From: Bacteroidia bacterium
GTDB lineage: Bacteria; Bacteroidota; Bacteroidia; Bacteroidales; Paludibacteraceae
Assembly (NCBI GenBank): GCA_009930305.1
Contig: RZYM01000011.1
Span: forward strand, 1-64,000
Direction of reading: 5' to 3'
DNA: 64,000 nt
Both the position numbers and the translations under genes were made by a program. The notes below the pieces were generated by a model that saw only the letters and a list, made by a program, of their open reading frames with translations, had not been told where the DNA came from and searched no databases. Below are positions 9,545-20,082 of this stretch, in pieces. Numbering within the stretch: the stretch's first letter is position 1; every line of letters begins with the position of its first letter.

Positions 9545-9572
9545 AATAGGCGAAAATTTATTTTCGCCTATT
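9545..9572 (+). terminator. Hairpin aataggcgaaaat-tt-attttcgcctatt after the regulator gene
   Basis: Perfect 13-bp stem read directly. Confidence 0.6.
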
Positions 9573-9604
9573 TCAGAGATAAAAACAAAACCTTATAAAC
9601 TATT

Positions 9605-11458
9605 ATGAAAAAATTTCTTTTTACGTTAGTATTGTCTATTTGTGTAGCCTCATCAGTTTTTTCAACAAATAAATGCAACCTTACAAAACTTGAACCTGCA
9701 TCATGGTGGGTAGGAATGTCTAACCCACAATTACAACTATTATGCTACGGTCCAAGTATATCAAGTGCAGATGTTCAAATTGACTACCCCGGAATTACAA
9801 TAAACGAGAAAATCAAAACAGATAATCCTGACTATCTATTTGTATATTTGACTATAAGCAAAGATGCAAAAGCAGGAACATTCCCTATTGTATTCAAAAA
9901 TAACGGCAAGAAAATTGCAAAATGCTCCTTTGAACTCAAAGAACGTATAAAAGGATCTGCAGATCGCAAAAGTTTTGGAGTTGAAGATGCTGTTTACCTT
10001 GTAATGCCTGACAGATTTGCAAATGGCAACGATAAAAACGACCAACAAAAAGATTATATACAATCCGTTGATAGAACAGACAAGGGTGCCAGGCACGGAG
10101 GTGATATTGCCGGTTTAATATCAAAAATCACTTATATCTCTGATTTAGGATGCACTGCACTATGGATGACTCCTTTCTTTGACAATAACGATTCCCAATA
10201 TTCATATCACCATTACGCAACAAGCGATTACTACAAAGTAGATCCTCGACTTGGAACTAATGCAGACTATAAAAGTTTATCCGACTCATGCCATGCTCAT
10301 GGTATGAAATTAATTATTGACGTAGTTCCTAATCATTGCGGAGGATCTCATTGGTGGATGCAAAATTTACCATCATCAGATTGGATTCACAAATGGCCGA
10401 AATACACTTCATCAAATTATCGTATGACAGCATGGACAGATCCACATGGAGCAGAAATTGATAGACAAATTTTGGAGAAAGGCTGGTTTTCGCACAATAT
10501 GCCTGATTTAAATTTAGAGAATCCATTATTGTTCAAATATTTAAGTCAAGTATATATTTGGTGGATTGAATATGGAAATGTTGATGGAATAAGAGTTGAT
10601 ACCTATCCTTATAACAACATCAATATTGCATCTGCATTCATGAAAACTTTTAGAGATGAATATCCTGCGATTAACATAGTAGGAGAATGTTGGGTTAAAT
10701 CACCACTTGAAATTTCTTATTACCAATCGGGAAACAACAATAAAGATAGATTTGATTCAAATCTTCCTTCTGTTATGGATTTTGTGCTAAAAGATGTAAT
10801 ACACAATGCATTTAATGAAAATGATGGCTGGGATACCGGAATGGCTCGTTTTTACTCACATTATGCACAAGACTTTGCATACGCAAATATTAACAACCTA
10901 ATGAATTTCCTTGACAATCACGATATTGACCGCTATAGTGGAGCTGTTGATTATGACTTGAACAAATATAAAATGGGAGTTGCAATGTTGCTAACAACAC
11001 GCGGATTTCCACAAATATATGCCGGAGATGAAATTATGTTAGAGGGGATTCCCGGAAATTACGAAGGATACCGCTTCGATTTCCCTGGTGGATGGAAAAA
11101 AGATTCACGCAATGCATTTACGCAAGAAGGACGCACTCCTAAAGAGAACGAAGTTTTCAACTACATGCGAAAGTTACTTAATTATAGGAAACAAAATACT
11201 GCCCTACAGACAGGAAAAATGAAACAATTTATTCCTTATGATGGTATCTATTTGTTTTCAAGATACGATGAAAGCAAAACTATAGTAATGATATTTAATA
11301 ACAATCAGCAAACTAAAAGTATTTCTCCTGAACGCTATAAAGAAGTTTTTGCTGACTACACAAAAGGGACAGAAATTACCACACAAAAACAAATTGACGT
11401 AACACATGACATGACAATACCAGCAAAAACTGCATGGGTTATTGAACTAAACAAGTAA
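9605..11458 (+). CDS. GH13 alpha-amylase family protein, SusA-like neopullulanase/cyclomaltodextrinase
   Basis: Signal peptide; N-terminal cyclomaltodextrinase-like domain; GH13 motifs DVVPNH, GIRVDTYPY, GECW, NFLDNHD. Confidence 0.9.
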   Translation: MKKFLFTLVLSICVASSVFSTNKCNLTKLEPASWWVGMSNPQLQLLCYGPSISSADVQIDYPGITINEKIKTDNPDYLFVYLTISKDAKAGTFPIVFKNNGKKIAKCSFELKERIKGSADRKSFGVEDAVYLVMPDRFANGNDKNDQQKDYIQSVDRTDKGARHGGDIAGLISKITYISDLGCTALWMTPFFDNNDSQYSYHHYATSDYYKVDPRLGTNADYKSLSDSCHAHGMKLIIDVVPNHCGGSHWWMQNLPSSDWIHKWPKYTSSNYRMTAWTDPHGAEIDRQILEKGWFSHNMPDLNLENPLLFKYLSQVYIWWIEYGNVDGIRVDTYPYNNINIASAFMKTFRDEYPAINIVGECWVKSPLEISYYQSGNNNKDRFDSNLPSVMDFVLKDVIHNAFNENDGWDTGMARFYSHYAQDFAYANINNLMNFLDNHDIDRYSGAVDYDLNKYKMGVAMLLTTRGFPQIYAGDEIMLEGIPGNYEGYRFDFPGGWKKDSRNAFTQEGRTPKENEVFNYMRKLLNYRKQNTALQTGKMKQFIPYDGIYLFSRYDESKTIVMIFNNNQQTKSISPERYKEVFADYTKGTEITTQKQIDVTHDMTIPAKTAWVIELNK

Positions 11459-11499
11459 AACATAAAACATCATAAAATCTAACTTAACTATTAAACAAT

Positions 11500-12807
11500 A
11501 TGAACAAACCGGATTTGTCTTTTGCGAAACTATTTAATATTAGTTTCGGCTTTTTCGGAGTGCAAATTGCTTATGCTTTACAAAGTGCCAACATAAGCAG
11601 AATTTTCTCCACACTTGGAGCTGACCCACATAACTTAAGCTATTTTTGGATATTACCTCCATTAATGGGTATTATAGTTCAACCTATTGTTGGTTGGGCT
11701 AGCGACAAAACATGGATTAAAAGCATTGGTAGACGTAAACCATACTTACTTATAGGTTCATTTGTTGCTATTTTAGTAATGTGCCTTCTTCCAAATGCCG
11801 GCAGTTACCAAAAATATATTGATGCAATGACATTTGGCTTAATTATGCTTATGCTTCTTGATACATCAATTAATATGGCAATGCAACCATTTAAAATGAT
11901 GGTTGGAGATATGGTAAACGAGAAGCAAAAAGGATTAGCCTACTCTATTCAGAGTTTTTTATGTAATGCAGGTAGTTTGATAGGATATTTATTCCCATTC
12001 ATATTTACATGGATTGGCATAAGCAATACCGCTCCTGAAGGTATAATACCAGACTCTGTAATATACTCGTTTTATATAGGCGCTGCAATATTAATATTAT
12101 GCGTTTTATACACAAGTTTTTCTGTTAAAGAAATGACTCCTGAAGAGTTTAATACATACCATGGTATCACCGAATCTGAAAACAAAAAGTCTGAGAACGT
12201 AATCTCTTTATTAATACATGCACCAAAGCAATTTTGGACAATTGGACTTGTTCAGTTATTCTCGTGGTTAGCATTTATGTATATGTGGACATACACTCAC
12301 GGAGCAATTGCCGAGAACGTATGGGGTACAACAGAAACTACCAGCGAAGGCTTTCAAGCCGCAGGTAATTGGGTTGGGGTTTTATTTGCAGTACAAGCAA
12401 TCGGTTCTGTTTGCTGGGCCATGGTACTTCCCTTATTCAAATCGAGAAAACTAGGATACTCATTGAGTTTGTTACTTGGTGGAATTGGATTTATAAGTAC
12501 TCTATTTATTCACAACCAATACGCACTTTTTGCATCATATTTTGTAATCGGTTTTGCATGGGCTGCAATGCTTGCAATGCCTTTTGCAATTTTTACAAAC
12601 TCTGTATCCGGCAAAAATATGGGAATTTACTTAGGTCTATTTAATGGAACTATTTGTTTACCACAAATCATAGCTGCAATTCTTGGTGGCGGCATATTAA
12701 AAATGATAGGAGGAGCCCAAGTAAGTATGCTTGCAGTTGCAGGCATTTCATTGATTCTTGGAGCTTGTTCGGTATTTATAATCAGCGAGAAGAAAACTAA
12801 CAGCTAA
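11500..12807 (+). CDS. MFS transporter, SLC45-like (maltose/glucoside:H+ symporter type)
   Basis: 12-TM pattern; QPIVGWASDKTW...GRRKPYLLIG motif typical of SLC45/sucrose transporters. Confidence 0.85.
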   Translation: MNKPDLSFAKLFNISFGFFGVQIAYALQSANISRIFSTLGADPHNLSYFWILPPLMGIIVQPIVGWASDKTWIKSIGRRKPYLLIGSFVAILVMCLLPNAGSYQKYIDAMTFGLIMLMLLDTSINMAMQPFKMMVGDMVNEKQKGLAYSIQSFLCNAGSLIGYLFPFIFTWIGISNTAPEGIIPDSVIYSFYIGAAILILCVLYTSFSVKEMTPEEFNTYHGITESENKKSENVISLLIHAPKQFWTIGLVQLFSWLAFMYMWTYTHGAIAENVWGTTETTSEGFQAAGNWVGVLFAVQAIGSVCWAMVLPLFKSRKLGYSLSLLLGGIGFISTLFIHNQYALFASYFVIGFAWAAMLAMPFAIFTNSVSGKNMGIYLGLFNGTICLPQIIAAILGGGILKMIGGAQVSMLAVAGISLILGACSVFIISEKKTNS

Positions 12808-12845
12808 ATAAAAAACAAGTTTATAAAACAGTAATTTATAACACT

Positions 12846-15245
12846 ATGAAAAACATGAAGAAATTGATTTTATGCCTTTGCATTGGCATTTCTTTGATTA
12901 GTTGTCAAAGCCGTAAACCTTTAGACTTGCCGGCAAATACAAATGTCGATTTTGGTCTAAACTCTACAATAACTATATACTCAGGTATAAATAGTTTTTT
13001 GACAAAAGATTACGTGCTCGATCCAACAGCAATTGACTCTGTTACTTGCGACTACAAATATGTATATGCTCAATTATCTAAAGATAAGTTGAGTGTTAAG
13101 TTAAGTTCCAAAAAAACACCTCAACTAACTAATATTGCTCTTTGGGTTAATGGCGTTCCATATAGCATACTAGCTAAACGCACAGACGAAAAAGAGTATG
13201 TTTTTAAATATAATCCTCATGGGAAAAAATATGGTAGAGTTCAACTTGCCGGGCAAATGAACGACTGGGTACCTAATTTTCATCCTGATTTAACTCTAAA
13301 CAGCGATAGTATATATGAAGTTGCTTTCCGCATAAGTCCGGGAACTTATCTTTATCAATTGGTTAGAGATGGAGAATGGAATCACGACGAAACGAATCCG
13401 GAGAAAGTTGACAACAACTCAGGAAAATTCAATTCAGTACTACATATACCAAGTAATCAAGATAAGGCACCCATACTACTTAGTAAAGATTTTAATAATA
13501 GTACCATTACACTTGATTTAATTAACAAAGCAGAACAGGTATATGTGTATTGGCAAAATTATTTATTACCGCAACGATTTACTAAAAATAAAGAAAATAG
13601 CATCGTGATAACACTGCCAACAGAATCTGAGCAACTAAAAAGGTCATACATAAGAGTTATTGCTGCAAATAGATATGGCATTTCAAATGATATTTTAGTA
13701 CCACTTGAAAATGGGAAAGTATTAGACGATGTAAAAGAAATGACCCGTTTCGACAAACATGGACAAATTCTATATTCTTTGATGGTTGATAGATTTAAAG
13801 ACGGAAAACCGGAGAACAATCATCCAATGAACAGACCGGATGTAAATCCTAAAGTTGATTATTTTGGAGGTGACTTAGTAGGAATTACACAGAAAATAAA
13901 AGACGGATATTTTAACAAGCTCGGTTTTACCACGCTTTGGATATCACCTATTGTTCAAAATCCTTTAGAACCATATTCACAAATGGAATATCCTGTTAAA
14001 ACGAAGTTTGCCGGATACCACGGATATTGGCCTATTTCATCTTCAAAAATTGATTTCAGATTTGGTACAGATGAAGAGATGCAAGCATTGATGGAAGCAG
14101 CACATAGTAACGGAATAAATGTTATTTTAGACTATGTAGCTAACCACGTCCATGAAAATCATAGTATGTTTAAAAATGATCCTACAATTTGTACGCCTCT
14201 AATACTTCCTGATGGAACAAAGAACCTTCAAAGATGGAATGACCAAAGACTTACAACATGGTTCGATGAATTTTTACCCACATTAGATTACTCACGTCCA
14301 GAAATTGTTGAGGCTATGACAGACTCAGCACTATATTGGGTTAAGAAATTTGACTTAGATGGTTTCCGTCATGATGCATGCAAACATGTACAAGAGGAGT
14401 TTTGGAGAAAACTTACGTATAAATTGAAAACTGAAGTTGAAATACCCGAGAATAAAACAATTTACCAGATCGGTGAATCATACGGAAGCCCTCAATTAAT
14501 TAGAAGTTATGTTAATTCCGGTATGCTTGATGGTCAATTTGATTTCAATGTATCAGATGATGCATCCTCTGTTTTCTCTTTAAATTCAGAAGATTTCCAT
14601 CGTATCAGCAACACTCTTAATATGAGTATGAAGGTTTATGGAAGTCATAGTTTGATGGGATACATTACTGGTAATCATGACAGAGCAAGATTTATTTCAT
14701 ACGCTTCAGGAGATGTGAAATATGGTGAAGATTCGAAAGCTGCAGGATGGTTACGTAACATAACTGTCAGTGATACTACTGCCTACGACAAATTAATTCA
14801 GCTCAATGCATTTAATATGACGATTCCAGGTATACCTGTTGTATATTATGGAGATGAAATTGGAGATCCTGGTGCAAATGATCCGGACTGCAGACGTATG
14901 ATGCGTTTTAATGAACAACTAAATAAACATGAGCAGCGAGTTCTTGAAACAGTTTCATGCTTAGGACAATTGCGTAAAAACAATTTAGCACTTATTTATG
15001 GAGACTTTATTGAGTTGAAAATTGAACGCGATATTTGGGTTTATGCACGTAATTATTTTGGAGAAATAGTAATTGTTGCATTTAATAGGAATACACAAGC
15101 CAAAGAAATTAATGTAGCATTACCAACAATGATGGATGGAATAGATTTTAAGTCAACATTTGGTAATGAAATTGATATTAAAGATAATACCTTAAACATT
15201 AAGCTACCTGCTAATGGTATTGAGATATTAACGATGGATAAATAA
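12846..15245 (+). CDS. GH13 alpha-amylase family lipoprotein with N-terminal CBM48/E-set-like domain
   Basis: Lipobox SLISCQS; VQLAGQMNDWVPNF; GH13 motifs DYVANH, GFRHDACKH, GESYG, TGNHDR. Confidence 0.9.
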   Translation: MKNMKKLILCLCIGISLISCQSRKPLDLPANTNVDFGLNSTITIYSGINSFLTKDYVLDPTAIDSVTCDYKYVYAQLSKDKLSVKLSSKKTPQLTNIALWVNGVPYSILAKRTDEKEYVFKYNPHGKKYGRVQLAGQMNDWVPNFHPDLTLNSDSIYEVAFRISPGTYLYQLVRDGEWNHDETNPEKVDNNSGKFNSVLHIPSNQDKAPILLSKDFNNSTITLDLINKAEQVYVYWQNYLLPQRFTKNKENSIVITLPTESEQLKRSYIRVIAANRYGISNDILVPLENGKVLDDVKEMTRFDKHGQILYSLMVDRFKDGKPENNHPMNRPDVNPKVDYFGGDLVGITQKIKDGYFNKLGFTTLWISPIVQNPLEPYSQMEYPVKTKFAGYHGYWPISSSKIDFRFGTDEEMQALMEAAHSNGINVILDYVANHVHENHSMFKNDPTICTPLILPDGTKNLQRWNDQRLTTWFDEFLPTLDYSRPEIVEAMTDSALYWVKKFDLDGFRHDACKHVQEEFWRKLTYKLKTEVEIPENKTIYQIGESYGSPQLIRSYVNSGMLDGQFDFNVSDDASSVFSLNSEDFHRISNTLNMSMKVYGSHSLMGYITGNHDRARFISYASGDVKYGEDSKAAGWLRNITVSDTTAYDKLIQLNAFNMTIPGIPVVYYGDEIGDPGANDPDCRRMMRFNEQLNKHEQRVLETVSCLGQLRKNNLALIYGDFIELKIERDIWVYARNYFGEIVIVAFNRNTQAKEINVALPTMMDGIDFKSTFGNEIDIKDNTLNIKLPANGIEILTMDK

Positions 15246-15264
15246 TTTATTTATTATAGTTTTA

Positions 15265-16410
15265 TTAAGCCGATATTTCATTTGAAGTGTCGGCTTGATT
15301 TTTTATAGATATACCAAGTATTAAAAATACTAATGCCATATTAAAATAGCATATATCATAAATTTGATCAAAAAGTCCATATTCCATTCCATGTTTAAAT
15401 GAAGTATGAACAAAAGCGACTGCTACCGACATAAATAGCACAAAGGCAATCTGAAACGCGTAAGAAGCATTATTTGATCTATAACGCAAAGAAGTCCATA
15501 TACCAATTGGTACGACTAATAATAAATCCCATATACTACCCTGACGAGTCTGCAATATAAACGGATTGTAGTCAAAAAACAGCAACTCATCATAATCCCA
15601 CAAAATGAAAGGTATAAATGTAAGTGCAAAAACCAAACACGATAATAAGATTAAACTAAATTGTTGTTTGAATTTCCATTTGTAAAAAGATGGGAATAGA
15701 TATACAGCAAAAGGAATTGCTGTAGCCCAACGCGTTGATAAGAACAGCCCTATTATTAAAGCAGATAACATTATATGACGTTTTGCGTCAAACTTGATGG
15801 AATGCATGTAATTAATAACAGTTGCACACAAGAGGAAATTAGCCATAAAATCACTCCGCACTATAATCTCATACCATATTGCAGGAGACATGCATAATAG
15901 CAACATAGCCTTAAAACCAACTAAAAAAGACCTCGTTTTACATAATGATAAAACGAAAAGTAATATTACAAAGACAGACGAATAACCTACGTTACCCAAA
16001 GCATAAAATGGTAAATGAAAGATTTGCCAAAAAGGAAATGGAGAACCATATCCGCCTAAATGCGTTTGAGCTGAATATGGATAAATCCCATTCAACATGT
16101 TGAATAAAAAATTGTGTATCGCAGACCATCTATCTACATTAAGTTCGTATGGATCAATCTTAAAAGATAAAAACAAAGATGCCGCCACAAATAGAACGAC
16201 AGAAACGCAAACACAAAGCTTAAAAAACTTTTCTGATTTTTTGGGGAAATAATAAACACTGAATGCGAAAACTGCAAATATTGCTATAACATAAGCAATC
16301 ACAGACCAACCATACCAAATAGTAAGTCGAGATAAATATTTTACAAGGAATAAAGCATTAATCCATATATATATAACCAGTGGAAGATAAATGCGCGTTA
16401 ACTTACTCAT
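15265..16410 (-). CDS. Polytopic membrane protein, GT-C-fold glycosyltransferase-like
   Basis: Multiple TM helices, acidic motif in an early loop (KIDPYELNVDRW), NGIYPY; ATGA overlap with the upstream porZ-like gene. Confidence 0.5.
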   Translation of the reverse strand: MSKLTRIYLPLVIYIWINALFLVKYLSRLTIWYGWSVIAYVIAIFAVFAFSVYYFPKKSEKFFKLCVCVSVVLFVAASLFLSFKIDPYELNVDRWSAIHNFLFNMLNGIYPYSAQTHLGGYGSPFPFWQIFHLPFYALGNVGYSSVFVILLFVLSLCKTRSFLVGFKAMLLLCMSPAIWYEIIVRSDFMANFLLCATVINYMHSIKFDAKRHIMLSALIIGLFLSTRWATAIPFAVYLFPSFYKWKFKQQFSLILLSCLVFALTFIPFILWDYDELLFFDYNPFILQTRQGSIWDLLLVVPIGIWTSLRYRSNNASYAFQIAFVLFMSVAVAFVHTSFKHGMEYGLFDQIYDICYFNMALVFLILGISIKNQADTSNEISA

Positions 16411-18734
16411 CTAACAATTAATATTTTAGCTGCAACGCTTCTATTCTCATCCTGACTCGAATTAAAGCAGTGAACAAAATACACTCCACCTGAAACATAA
16501 GCATCACTATGATTTTTACCTGTCCATGATAGTGATCCTCCTGTCGAAGTTCCCTCATATACAAGGTTTCCTGATGCATCAGTTATTTTTACTAAAGAAT
16601 TCTCTTCTAAACCTGTAATTGTAATCACGCCTGCATAATTCGGTCGCACAGGATTGGGGAATACATGAACTTTAGATGTCTCAGCAATATCAACAGGTTC
16701 TGTAGCATCAGATCTATATGATAGAAGTCCATCGCCTGTAGAAATAAACACTTCTCCTGTCTGTTCATTAACTTTAATTGAATTAATACTGTTACTGGAC
16801 AATGGGCTATTTTCTGTAGTAAAATGATGTATCGTTTTCATACCATCAGATGATATTAAGTACAAGCCGGAATTATCTGTTCCCAACCATTTTCTATCCG
16901 CTCCATCTACAGCAATGGCTTTTATATTAACACCATCCAATAGATAATCAGCCAAATTTGTGCCATCATTTCTTGGAATCTTTATACGAGAACATGTGTA
17001 ATTTGAATCAAAAACCTTATTAACGCTATTCATTAATATCGGTCCATTACTTGTTCCTATCCACATTGTTCCACTCCTATCCTCTTCCATCGAATAAATG
17101 TACTGAGGCTTTAAAATATTTCCGTCTTTATCTGTAAACGAGGTAAAAAATATTGATTTGTCGTCAGAAACATCATCAATCGTGCCTCCATCATCTAATA
17201 CAAAAACACCACTTGCCGAACGGGAAGACCGTACCCATTTCTGTTTTTTTGAATTAATAACAATCTGTTGTAATGTACTCTGCCCTGATATTGACGAATA
17301 CTTAGGTGCAGAATGCCATATACCATCGGTAGTCATATATTTTAAAGCATACTCTGCACCCGAATTGACAAGCCACAGATTCTTTTTTGAATCATATTTC
17401 AATCCATCAACACGAACATAGTGAACACCGAAACCTCCAATATCTTCTAGCACACTGTTCTCGTTATTAAAGAGTTTAACAGCTTTTCCATCCATAAACT
17501 CATACACACCCTCGCCATATGTTGTAGCAAAAATATGCTTATCATTATCTGGGTCGACTGCAACAGAAACAACATCTTTAAAAATGCCGTTCGGAGATAT
17601 AGAAACAGCATCTGTTGAACTTCCTGTATATGATGTCCAAACATTATTTTCGAAAATAAGGACAGCTCCTTCTACATTACCTCTATCCATCCATGAATAT
17701 CCCGGAGCAAATAACATACGCCCTTGACTATATGTCATACTTTGTGCAGAACTTATATATGGTCCGACAGGTTTATAAAAACTATAATCTTTATTTAGCT
17801 CCATACGAATAATCCCGCGATAACTACCGGCAATCCAATAAACACTGCCATCACTAACTACATCTTCAGCATTAATATTCTCAATGCTCTCCATCATCCA
17901 CGAATTTGAATATCTATGAAGTGATGTTTCGTTACATACAAACAAATAATCATCAGAAATTGATATATTAATTCTTTTTTGTTCAGGGTTCTCATAAAAC
18001 ACTTGCCACGATTCACCATCATATTTATATGCAGATGCGTTTGTTTTACTTACAACTATGCAATTACTATAATAATATAGGTTTCTGTAAGTCGTAGATG
18101 CATCAGGCAATAATATTTGTCCATCTTCCCAGTTATTATAATCCAATAGGTTAACACCACTGACCTTAGCCTTTTTAATTTTATCATCCATCAAGGCATA
18201 AAAATAAGTGTCGTCTGATGTAAAACCATACACGGGCTTCATTGCAGCATCATCGCCTATTATGTACGTATCCGATATTTCCATCGTCTTGATATTTAAT
18301 ACTACAACACCAAATCCACACGATAAATAAGCATAATTACCTTTAAAGTATATTTGATATACTGTTTTATCTACAGCTAAACTCTTTTTATACAAATCCG
18401 GAATATTATATATATTTCCGTCTGCATCCAAGATATCAATATCAGAAGTTGTATAAACTATAACCAACAATGATTTTTCTTTGTTATATGCGATTCTTTC
18501 AACTCCATTTCCACTAAATCCATCAATCTTGGTATATGTATCAATAGTTTCGTCCATTTTAGATACAGAAAACAATCGTTTATCTGCAACAGCAAAAACT
18601 TTATTCGGAGTTTGCACAACCTGCATTGTTGAATTGTATGAGAAATGAGTTCTCCACGATCCTACAGCAATTTGCGCACTAGCTACTGTACTGGCAGCTA
18701 TCGACAATATTAGTAAAGAAATAAATCGTTTCAT
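16407..18734 (-). CDS. porZ: PorZ-like protein: beta-propeller plus T9SS C-terminal sorting domain
   Basis: N-terminus IAVGSWRTHFSYNSTMQVVQTPNKVFAVADKRLFSV, repeated propeller blades, C-terminal VFPNPVRPNY...GGVYFVHCF...AKILIVR. Confidence 0.78.
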   Translation of the reverse strand: MKRFISLLILSIAASTVASAQIAVGSWRTHFSYNSTMQVVQTPNKVFAVADKRLFSVSKMDETIDTYTKIDGFSGNGVERIAYNKEKSLLVIVYTTSDIDILDADGNIYNIPDLYKKSLAVDKTVYQIYFKGNYAYLSCGFGVVVLNIKTMEISDTYIIGDDAAMKPVYGFTSDDTYFYALMDDKIKKAKVSGVNLLDYNNWEDGQILLPDASTTYRNLYYYSNCIVVSKTNASAYKYDGESWQVFYENPEQKRINISISDDYLFVCNETSLHRYSNSWMMESIENINAEDVVSDGSVYWIAGSYRGIIRMELNKDYSFYKPVGPYISSAQSMTYSQGRMLFAPGYSWMDRGNVEGAVLIFENNVWTSYTGSSTDAVSISPNGIFKDVVSVAVDPDNDKHIFATTYGEGVYEFMDGKAVKLFNNENSVLEDIGGFGVHYVRVDGLKYDSKKNLWLVNSGAEYALKYMTTDGIWHSAPKYSSISGQSTLQQIVINSKKQKWVRSSRSASGVFVLDDGGTIDDVSDDKSIFFTSFTDKDGNILKPQYIYSMEEDRSGTMWIGTSNGPILMNSVNKVFDSNYTCSRIKIPRNDGTNLADYLLDGVNIKAIAVDGADRKWLGTDNSGLYLISSDGMKTIHHFTTENSPLSSNSINSIKVNEQTGEVFISTGDGLLSYRSDATEPVDIAETSKVHVFPNPVRPNYAGVITITGLEENSLVKITDASGNLVYEGTSTGGSLSWTGKNHSDAYVSGGVYFVHCFNSSQDENRSVAAKILIVR

Positions 18735-19315
18735 GATGGTTTCAAAAATAATAAAAATTTTTGCAATGCACGTGCTCTATGGCTGATTTTATTTTTTTCA
18801 TGCAAAGACAATTCCGCAAAAGTACAATCGTATCCATCAGGCATAAAGACCGGATCATATCCAAAGCCTTCTGTTCCATGGCACGATTCAATAATAGTTC
18901 CACGCACTTCGCCCTCAAAGAATCTACTCTCCCCACTTTTATCAATATAAGCTATAACTGTTCTAAAACGAGCTCTGCGATTTTCTTTACCTTGCAACAA
19001 ATCCAAAACTTTTTTTACATTGTCTTGGTCATTCTTCTGGATCCCTGCATAACGTGCAGAATGAACACCCGGTTCACCATTAAGAGCTTCTATTTCTAAG
19101 CCGGTATCATCTGAGAAACATGCACAGCCACACTTCTGATATACATAAAGTGCCTTTTGCAGTGCATTTCCTTCTAAAGTATCAGCAGTTTCGGGAATAT
19201 CTTCTGTAATTCCTACATCTTTTAGACAAGAAAGTGCAAAGCTGTCACCAAGAAAGCTTTGCACCTCATCTAATTTATGTCTGTTTCCCGTTGCAAAAAT
19301 AAGGGAATTTGTCAT
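18731..19315 (-). CDS. rdgB: RdgB/HAM1 family non-canonical purine NTP pyrophosphatase
   Basis: IFATGNRHKLDEV, FSDDTGLEIEALNGEPGVHSARYAG; start moved to the internal Met at 19315. Confidence 0.93.
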   Translation of the reverse strand: MTNSLIFATGNRHKLDEVQSFLGDSFALSCLKDVGITEDIPETADTLEGNALQKALYVYQKCGCACFSDDTGLEIEALNGEPGVHSARYAGIQKNDQDNVKKVLDLLQGKENRRARFRTVIAYIDKSGESRFFEGEVRGTIIESCHGTEGFGYDPVFMPDGYDCTFAELSLHEKNKISHRARALQKFLLFLKPS

Positions 19316-19316
19316 A

Positions 19317-20075
19317 TCAATTGAAAGCGTCAATGATTGCTTTAAAATCAGGAGCTTTTAAAGATGCACCACCGATTAATCCGCCATCAACGTCAGGTTT
19401 TGCGAATAATTCAGCTGCATTTTTTGCATTGCAACTGCCACCATAAAGAATAGTTGTATTTTCTGCAATTTCTTTACCATATTTTGCAGCAACCAATCCA
19501 CGGATATATGCATGAATTTCTTCTGCTTGATCTGATGTAGCAGTCAAACCTGTACCAATTGCCCAAACCGGCTCATAAGCCAACACTATTTTCGAAAAGT
19601 CTGCTGCACTTAAATTAAATACAGATCCTTCCAATTGAGCTTTTACAACATCATTTTGTTTTCCTGCTTCACGTTCTTCTTTAATCTCACCAATACAGAA
19701 GATAGGTTTTAGTTCATTTGCCAATGCTAATTGAACTTTTTCTTTTAAAATTGCGAAATCCTCATGATAATAAGCTCTGCGTTCTGAGTGTCCTAAGATA
19801 CAATATTCAGCACCTGTAGATTTAACCATAGCTGCAGAAACTTCACCTGTATATGCACCGGATTCTTTATCTGCGCAGTTTTCAGCAGATACTTTGATTA
19901 CGCTTCCTTTAAGCAATTCTGCAACAGTAGCTAAATGAATAAATGGAGTTCCAATAATAACTTCGCATTTAGGTGTTTGGCCAGCTAATACGTTTTTCAA
20001 TTCGGTAGCTAAGGCTACACCTTCTTGCAGGTTTTTGTTCATTTTCCAATTACCTGCTACAATGTTTTTTCTCAT
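19317..20075 (-). CDS. tpiA: Triose-phosphate isomerase
   Basis: [31 protein letters not shown]. Confidence 0.98.
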   Translation of the reverse strand: MRKNIVAGNWKMNKNLQEGVALATELKNVLAGQTPKCEVIIGTPFIHLATVAELLKGSVIKVSAENCADKESGAYTGEVSAAMVKSTGAEYCILGHSERRAYYHEDFAILKEKVQLALANELKPIFCIGEIKEEREAGKQNDVVKAQLEGSVFNLSAADFSKIVLAYEPVWAIGTGLTATSDQAEEIHAYIRGLVAAKYGKEIAENTTILYGGSCNAKNAAELFAKPDVDGGLIGGASLKAPDFKAIIDAFN

Positions 20076-20082
20076 GTTCTTA

